Source: an uncultured Lachnospiraceae bacterium (GTDB taxonomy: Bacteria > Bacillota > Clostridia > Lachnospirales > Lachnospiraceae). Taken from it: DNA of 11,639 nucleotides. The notes beneath the pieces are model-generated. The model had not been told where the DNA came from. It did no database searches and saw nothing but the letters and a program-made list of their open reading frames with translations. Positions 7,701 to 11,639 of the stretch are shown piece after piece. The stretch lies in the NCBI GenBank assembly GCA_902782715.1, contig CACZOG010000206.1:1-11639 (forward strand), read 5' to 3'. The translations under genes were made by a program, and so were the position numbers. Each line of letters starts with the position of its first letter. Positions within the stretch are counted from its first letter, which is position 1.

Positions 7701-8444
7701 GATATGAGCAACTGGGATATGACTCATGTTACCACCGTAGAGAAGATGTTCCAAAAAGATGTGGAACTGACTTCGATCAATATGGGCACAAACGGATGGT
7801 ATTTCGAAAACCTGACAACTCTCAGATCGATATTTGAAGAATGTAAAAAACTCGATCAGGATTTCGGCGGGCTGAGAACATCGGACAGATTAACAGGCAT
7901 GCCCTGGATGTTTAAGAATTGTGAATCGATAACGCAGTTAGATCTAAGGGGAATCGATACAACGAACTTAAAGTCTATGGGAGACGCATTTTATAACTGC
8001 AAGAGTCTTCAGAGCATAAACTTTGAAGGATGGCATCCGACAATAGAATATGTCAGTGATACCACGTTGATCCCTTATGCCAGCGGAAAGGGACTTAAAA
8101 GAACATTCTGCGGATGTGAGAGTCTGACACAGCTGGATCTTACCGGATTTAAACTTAAGGAAAACGCCACACTGCAGAACGAAAAGGATATTTTTGTTCA
8201 GCAGGACAATAGTAATGCCGGAGGAACATTTGAAGGCTGCAAAGAATTAACAACGATTTATGTCACTGCGGATTTGGAGATCAAATACTATACAACCGAC
8301 AGCAGGATGTTCAAAGGGTGTAACAAACTGGAAGGATATCAGGGTACGAAATACGCAGAGGTCACAGTCGACAAGGACAAGTCGGTTTATGCGAAAATAG
8401 ACGGCGGTGCAACTTCTCCGGGTTACTACAGCATAAAACAATAA
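4746..8444 (+). CDS. giant type IV prepilin-like protein with two BspA-like (DUF285) repeat modules
   Basis: The 1232-residue protein begins with a 17-residue basic leader ending in RGKG, cleaved before F18. Then comes the class III signal FTLVELIVVLVIVAILAAIAV, split here by position as FTLVE (18-22) and the hydrophobic helix up to about 41. E22 is the conserved Glu5 of mature pilins. A prepilin peptidase encoded elsewhere would process it. Residues 42-335 are a pilin-like or linker region. Residues 359-395 form a cap ending PADCSSFF. About 14 DUF285/BspA-type repeats of roughly 26 residues follow (405-773), each with a core such as MFKNCSSL. After PGYFTGW (804-810) a second cap (854-895) and about 10 repeats (905-1195) end in SPGYYSIKQ. 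BspA-like repeats mediate surface binding in other bacteria, so an adhesive pilus or pseudopilus subunit is inferred. Ordinary pilins have about 150 residues. The start has only a weak AGGA, 2 nt before the ATG; a TTG at 4755 is a less likely alternative. Confidence 0.93.
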   Translation: MNRLSNIFLKKYKRGKGFTLVELIVVLVIVAILAAIAVPTFLTFIDLGREKSYMTNAQKALAATQTGLSDLYADASSSFSPVKRNNIKSIVFPDGDNDSSSFTVWTQKKLWDGKTAAVKDNIGSYTIVTALYEEAGIFFAYNGSEWIKCSSQSDALGKLSLSGKEENVIYVWPYQRDYAYLGDDTPIDYTIDEDEEAVVKIVTLKLDSTKLDKVFYAKDGRYDNSGKESIDVIFWKDDSGIQSYWYTDSDNKDKFKVNDYYTYWITSIQGVVINDLKWYEEGTDYPCSSKNDVQSYIFSTQNAQKERFVFVAQIETDEVEQAEFATISKSLFKGMFNSRTTEVTQIEFENKPDDAVKVDDGTSTGSIYAWRNGTEVCWCTDAKKARMPADCSSFFSGNANVEKFNFTGFDVTQISTVNGMFKDAAGLKEVEFSTGFNANVLTDTGDMFSGCTNFTTADFTNFYTGELTNVKDMFNGCSKISSVVLTQYFMTGSVTDYSGMFKNCSSAEVIDISGLDISSSDDLNLESMFEGCANLKNIPIDSLTIKPSNLKNTFKDCVLLENLDLSGWNTSNLTSLEGTFSGCTALREIKMTGWDMSKITSLKQTFKGLTALQIIENDTWNLALCEDMSETFAGCSALTSLNTANIKTSAKLRSTQGTFLDCSSLTDIDVSNMNTVSVSDMSSMFKNCSSLTQISGLDKMNTSSAANMSYMFAYTDSIDTLYLRSFDTARVSNFEGMFFGTANINSLTTINASRKFVVNDAAKDQEMFKNNTNLAGVNGSNVTTFDAANVKGDYAYINYLKRKPGYFTGWTVDIKKDNFKNAVKNTVVDEVIHVPTDEYTLEAVKNIANVKKIDDGKSKTSEAYAWNETEDGKSVIKWWSNADMTYLPADCSSFFNTNDYSNLRSFSFVGFETDKITNMNNMFSGKKNLVNIEFGEEFDAYNITSMSNTFNGCTALTGLEMPDWETAHLQLLNLTFAGCSKLQTVDMSNWDMTHVTTVEKMFQKDVELTSINMGTNGWYFENLTTLRSIFEECKKLDQDFGGLRTSDRLTGMPWMFKNCESITQLDLRGIDTTNLKSMGDAFYNCKSLQSINFEGWHPTIEYVSDTTLIPYASGKGLKRTFCGCESLTQLDLTGFKLKENATLQNEKDIFVQQDNSNAGGTFEGCKELTTIYVTADLEIKYYTTDSRMFKGCNKLEGYQGTKYAEVTVDKDKSVYAKIDGGATSPGYYSIKQ
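5820..5930 (+). repeat. module 1 cap (W-rich, ends PADCSSFF)
   Basis: Residues 359-395 of the first prepilin-like protein read DDG...IYAW...CWCTDA...MPADCSSFF. They match residues 854-895 (7305-7430), which read DDG...AYAW...KWWSNA...LPADCSSFF. This segment precedes each leucine-rich repeat array and marks the start of a duplicated ectodomain module. Confidence 0.8.
5958..7064 (+). repeat. DUF285/BspA-like repeat array 1 (about 14 units)
   Basis: About 14 protein-level repeats of 25-27 residues were counted by the recurring core (M/T)F-x-x-(C/x)-x-x-L. Examples are DMFSGCTNF, DMFNGCSKI, GTFSGCTAL, ETFAGCSAL and SMFKNCSSL. Typical linking strands are DLSGWNTSNLTSL and DVSNMNTVSVSDM. The pattern matches the bacterial surface-protein 26-residue repeat. 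Later units lose the Cys (YMFAYTDSI, GMFFGTANI, EMFKNNTNL). Confidence 0.88.
7305..7430 (+). repeat. module 2 cap (W-rich, ends PADCSSFF)
   Basis: This is the second copy of the cap described at 5820-5930, about 1.5 kb downstream. It has the same order of motifs (IDDG, AYAW, WWSNA, YLPADCSSFF). The last 20 bp or so are also similar at DNA level, including the shared GACTGCAG. Confidence 0.8.
7458..8330 (+). repeat. DUF285/BspA-like repeat array 2 (about 10 units)
   Basis: About 10 further repeats occupy residues 905-1195. Cores include NMFSGKKNL, NTFNGCTAL, LTFAGCSKL, WMFKNCESI, AFYNCKSL, TFCGCESL, GTFEGCKEL and RMFKGCNKL. Spacing is about 26 residues for the first seven, then longer (39-41) around two insertions near 1096-1117 and 1138-1158. 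Confidence 0.85.
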
Positions 8445-8475
8445 AAGCAGATTCGGAACAATTCGGGACGACGAT

Positions 8476-11400
8476 ATGGACAGGATTCAAAACAGAAAAC
8501 TGAATACTTCAAAAGGCTTCACATTAGTGGAGCTTATTGTCGTTTTGGTGATCATGGCGATCCTGGCTGCTGTCGGCGTTGCGGGAATCCTTGCATGGCA
8601 GGACTGGAGCAGGTTCAAGAAAGAAAATACGGCAGCAGAGACCATATTCTACGCAATGGAGAGTCAGCTGACCGAACTTGACTCGACAGGCGCGTATGAC
8701 AGGGTCGTTCTTAATGTACTTTCCGGCAGCAGTTCATTAATAAAAGCAAAACCCGAAGAGCACAGTTATTTTAACAGCAATATAGTCAACAGCGACGGTG
8801 ATTATTACCGCTGGGATTCGGATGAAATGGGAGAAGGACCGGTCATCTGGGCTAATACGCCTTCAGGTCTTTCAGCAGCGGATAAAGAAAAATATCAGGG
8901 AAGGATCTACGTTCTTTCGGCTAAAGCCGGGGATTACGATACTTATCTTTCAGATCCTTCTTCTTCAACTCTTTCCGTGGGAACAAAACTTTTATTTGAT
9001 CTCATCACTCCCTATATTTCCGACAAGTCGGTTTTGAACGGCGCGATCTGGGCAGAATTTTCTCCCGAAGCGGCACAGGTATTCTCCGTATCTTACAGCG
9101 ACAGGATAAAAGAATTCTCAGACAATCCGCCCAGTGCATCGGATGCGGTTGATATAAAAGACAGAAGCGAAGATGTAAGAAGAAAATCTCTCATCGGCTA
9201 TTTCTGCGCAGACAGTCTTTCGATGCCCCTGGAAGGAAGAAGCAAAAAAATAGTCGATAACGTTGTTCTTAAAAACGATGAAGTTCTTCATCTTGTTATT
9301 ACCGATGACACGGATAAGATATCTTCCGCATCGGAATATCTCGTAACGATCTACCCCGCACTCGGAAGTTCCTTAGACAGAACCAAACCCCTTGCGGTAA
9401 TGAAAGTTAAACTTACGAACTGTTTTAACATACACTCGGCATCACAGGCTGCAAAAACACCCATTATCGCAGAGACTGAATTTAAGAGCGGTGTTTATGC
9501 GGGAGAGGATAAGGAAGTAAGACTTCCCGTCTGGCTTGTAAATGATGTAGTCAATCAGAAGACGGAAATACATATTGTTCTGGATGCGGCAGATGTACAG
9601 GCACAGTCTTATCTTGCGGCAGACAAGACCGCACCCGCTGCTTCTTTTATCAACACCTACAGTTTCTACAGATTTGGATTTGATGAGGAAGATTCCAGAA
9701 GGATCGGCTGTGTTGTAATGCCTTCCGACAGTACGGACGAAGGCGAAAGCAATACCGAGTGTCCTACTTTCGGAACGGGAACCGAATTGTCTGAAGGAAA
9801 ATGGAATTTCGAGATCACCAACGGAAGACATTTATACAATGTAAGATTCGAGACGGATTACAAAGAGGGAACAGAAGAGCGCAGATTCCTTTTAAAATCC
9901 GATATCGACTGGCAGAAATTTACAGGTAAAAGCAACGGAGGAGAAAACTATTTCTTCGATTCTTATACATACACAGCCTATAATTCGGCTTATTCGGGAA
10001 TCAATTACGACGGTCTTGATCATTCGATAAACAAGGGTTCAAACCCTTCGGAAAAGAATACTCAGAATTATGCATTCCCGGGCTTTAAATCGCTTGGGAT
10101 AAAAGATGAGTTTACGGGACTTAAAGAAACTTCGGATCCCTCATATTCCGAGAATAACAAATATTACACATTAAGCAATCTTGAAATATATTACAGTGCC
10201 AATATGGCATACGGAGTGTACGGCGAGCCTGCAAGAAATTCATGGAACAACAATCCGACAGGCAATCTTAATTACGGCGAATATACATCCAATGCAAAAG
10301 GTGCGGAAGCGAACACCAGTCATCAGAATGCGATGAAGGGTCTTTATCCGCTCGGCCTTTTTGCGGAGAATGCGGGAAATATCAATCATCTTGCGCTTAA
10401 CAGACACAAAGTCATCGGCATGGAAGAGATGAACGTTGCCGGAAGTTCAGAGAAGGCATTTGTATTCACAAATATGGTCGGAGGTTTTACGGGAGACAAT
10501 CTCGGAGAAATGTCTAATCTTATCCTTCGAGATGTTAACGATCTGTCTTCGGCGAACAGCATTTTAAACGAAGCGGGAGTTACACATATAAACGGCAAAA
10601 CTGATGTCGGCGGAATCTTAGGAAGAGAATCCTGGACCCTTGATCCCGCAAAAACACAAGTATCATTATCAGATCTTGAAAACTACGGATGCGTTACGGG
10701 CATGGAAAATGTCGGCGGTATCGTCGGAAGAGCATATGTCATAAGAGACTTCCAGGGCGACGGAACAGGCGGCAATACCTATTACTCGCACAGAGCTTAT
10801 TATTACAATGACGGATATGATATTTACGGTACTTATTCGGCAGACGGCATACTTACTCAAAAAGGTAAATCGATCACCGGAAGAGAAGTTGCCAGAATAG
10901 AAAAACTTACCATAAAAGACTGTGTTTCAAAGGGCAGAGTATCCGGCGACGATTATATTTACAATAACAACAGACTGATAAAAGTATTTGATGCGGACGA
11001 TAATACGGATATGTCCAATTCCTGTTACAGATGTGCTTTCATAGGCGGAATAGCAGGAATCACCATGGACGGTTATTACATAGATCACAACAATCTTCCG
11101 AACGGACACTTCTGGTATGACAAGTTCATTGCCGATCACGAAGAAAGAAAAGTGGTTGTCGAAGACTGCAAGGCATACCGTCTTTACGAGAACGGATATT
11201 ATAATGCACTGATATCTTCACAGGGTGCGTTAAATACTGACGGTACGATCTCATTCGGAACGGACTCTTACGGCAGCGAGATAAAGAACCGCGTCGAACA
11301 CGATTACTATGTCGGTTCACTTGTAGGATACGCAAGACTTACTTCTTTTAAAAACTGTTCAAACAAAGCCGATGACTCGGAGTTGAACGGCGTTATGCGT

Positions 11401-11639
11401 GAATATGTTTTCGGAAGAAACTATGTCGGCGGTCTTTTCGGATGCTTCGATCAGTCGGAGATCCTTAAACCCGATGATGCGGACGTGATCAACGAAAACA
11501 ATAAGCAGTTTAATATAGAGAACAATTCCAACGTAATAGGGATCATGTATGTCGGCGGCTTTGCCGGCGGTGCGGGTATCGGAGACGGCGAACAGGAAAC
11601 GTTATCCTTCAGACATCCCGCATACAATGAAGGTTCCGC
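8476..11639 (+). CDS. second giant type IV prepilin-like protein with GLUG-like repeats (3' end outside window)
   Basis: The frame is open from the ATG at 8476 to the right edge: 1054 codons plus 2 bases and no stop. The leader MDRIQNRKLNTSKG (1-14) precedes FTLVE (15-19) and a hydrophobic helix to about 39. E19 is the conserved Glu5. Residues 40-650 have no recognised domain and are rich in Ser, Asp and Tyr. From about 668 to the edge, seven VGG-like turns recur: VGGFTG 668, VGGILG 711, VGGIVG 746, IGGIAG 856, VGSLVG 946, VGGLFG 984 and VGGFAG 1026. Several are preceded by Cys-containing strands (IKDCVSKG, FKNCSNKA). This is the GLUG motif pattern of surface-protein beta-solenoids. The start lies 31 bp after the first prepilin-like gene, with a partial GGGA (8465-8468) at 7 nt, so the two genes are probably cotranscribed. 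An adhesive pilus-associated role is inferred. Confidence 0.9.
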   Translation, partial: MDRIQNRKLNTSKGFTLVELIVVLVIMAILAAVGVAGILAWQDWSRFKKENTAAETIFYAMESQLTELDSTGAYDRVVLNVLSGSSSLIKAKPEEHSYFNSNIVNSDGDYYRWDSDEMGEGPVIWANTPSGLSAADKEKYQGRIYVLSAKAGDYDTYLSDPSSSTLSVGTKLLFDLITPYISDKSVLNGAIWAEFSPEAAQVFSVSYSDRIKEFSDNPPSASDAVDIKDRSEDVRRKSLIGYFCADSLSMPLEGRSKKIVDNVVLKNDEVLHLVITDDTDKISSASEYLVTIYPALGSSLDRTKPLAVMKVKLTNCFNIHSASQAAKTPIIAETEFKSGVYAGEDKEVRLPVWLVNDVVNQKTEIHIVLDAADVQAQSYLAADKTAPAASFINTYSFYRFGFDEEDSRRIGCVVMPSDSTDEGESNTECPTFGTGTELSEGKWNFEITNGRHLYNVRFETDYKEGTEERRFLLKSDIDWQKFTGKSNGGENYFFDSYTYTAYNSAYSGINYDGLDHSINKGSNPSEKNTQNYAFPGFKSLGIKDEFTGLKETSDPSYSENNKYYTLSNLEIYYSANMAYGVYGEPARNSWNNNPTGNLNYGEYTSNAKGAEANTSHQNAMKGLYPLGLFAENAGNINHLALNRHKVIGMEEMNVAGSSEKAFVFTNMVGGFTGDNLGEMSNLILRDVNDLSSANSILNEAGVTHINGKTDVGGILGRESWTLDPAKTQVSLSDLENYGCVTGMENVGGIVGRAYVIRDFQGDGTGGNTYYSHRAYYYNDGYDIYGTYSADGILTQKGKSITGREVARIEKLTIKDCVSKGRVSGDDYIYNNNRLIKVFDADDNTDMSNSCYRCAFIGGIAGITMDGYYIDHNNLPNGHFWYDKFIADHEERKVVVEDCKAYRLYENGYYNALISSQGALNTDGTISFGTDSYGSEIKNRVEHDYYVGSLVGYARLTSFKNCSNKADDSELNGVMREYVFGRNYVGGLFGCFDQSEILKPDDADVINENNKQFNIENNSNVIGIMYVGGFAGGAGIGDGEQETLSFRHPAYNEGS
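8511..8543 (+). repeat. near-identical prepilin cassette, copy 2 (copy 1 at 4790-4822)
   Basis: These 33 bp differ from 4790-4822 at a single position (A versus G in the Leu-Val codons). They encode KGFTLVELIVV in both proteins. Sequence on either side diverges at once, so the two genes share a recently related prepilin cassette joined to unrelated ectodomains. Confidence 0.9.
10477..11568 (+). repeat. GLUG-like repeat region
   Basis: Seven (V/I)GG/S-x-x-G turns are spread over residues 668-1031 of the second prepilin-like protein at irregular spacing of 35-110 residues. Long Tyr/Asp-rich insertions separate some of them. The pattern continues up to the window edge, so more units are likely beyond it. 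GLUG repeats are usually found in secreted or wall-bound surface proteins. Confidence 0.7.

Noticed and set aside
5958..8330. CRISPR array or DNA tandem repeat in the repeat region
   Set aside because: The periodicity of about 78 bp is at protein level with diverged DNA. There are no identical direct repeats with spacers.
8798..9037. 79-codon plus-strand ORF in another frame
   Set aside because: It lies wholly inside the second prepilin-like gene, whose own frame is open and has a prepilin signal.

Overview
The window looks like chromosomal DNA of an anaerobic Gram-positive bacterium of the Clostridia, most probably Lachnospiraceae (Butyrivibrio or a relative). This is inferred from moderate-to-low GC, a HrcA/CIRCE-controlled small heat-shock gene, strong AGGAGG-type ribosome sites on some genes, a DUF2752 membrane protein, and very large surface proteins carrying BspA-like (DUF285) and GLUG-like repeats. 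No rRNA, tRNA, CRISPR array, transposase or phage gene was seen.

Layout. Positions 1-705 (+) hold the C-terminal part of a multi-pass membrane protein that begins before the window. It meets, tail to tail with a 7-bp overlap, a minus-strand class I SAM-dependent methyltransferase gene (699-1577) of the COG1092 type. A 57-bp divergent intergenic region separates that gene from a two-gene plus-strand operon. The operon encodes a DUF2752 protein (1635-2090) and a 599-residue polytopic membrane protein (2087-3886) that overlaps it by 4 bp and resembles GT-C-type membrane glycosyltransferases in layout. Next comes a monocistronic hsp20 gene (4082-4531) with a sigma-A-like promoter, a perfect CIRCE operator lying across the -35 box, a roughly 100-nt leader that can fold over the Shine-Dalgarno, and a strong intrinsic terminator (4572-4605).

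The rest of the window (4746 to the right edge) is the most unusual part. It holds two consecutive genes for giant type IV prepilin-like proteins. The first (1232 aa) starts with a canonical prepilin leader and hydrophobic helix (G|FTLVE), followed by about 330 residues of pilin-like or linker sequence. Then come two tandem ectodomain modules of about 24 DUF285/BspA-type leucine-rich repeats in total. Each module opens with a related W-rich/PADCSSFF cap and closes with a PGYF/PGYY motif. The second gene (at least 1054 codons, open at the right edge) starts with nearly the same prepilin cassette, and its far half carries GLUG-like VGGxxG repeats.

How they may work together (inference): a prepilin peptidase encoded elsewhere would process both proteins. 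They could then sit in, or at the tip of, a type IV pilus or a pseudopilus as repeat-rich adhesins or host- or plant-fibre-contacting subunits. The left half looks like surface-polysaccharide or envelope membrane machinery and housekeeping genes and is probably unrelated to the pilin-like pair.
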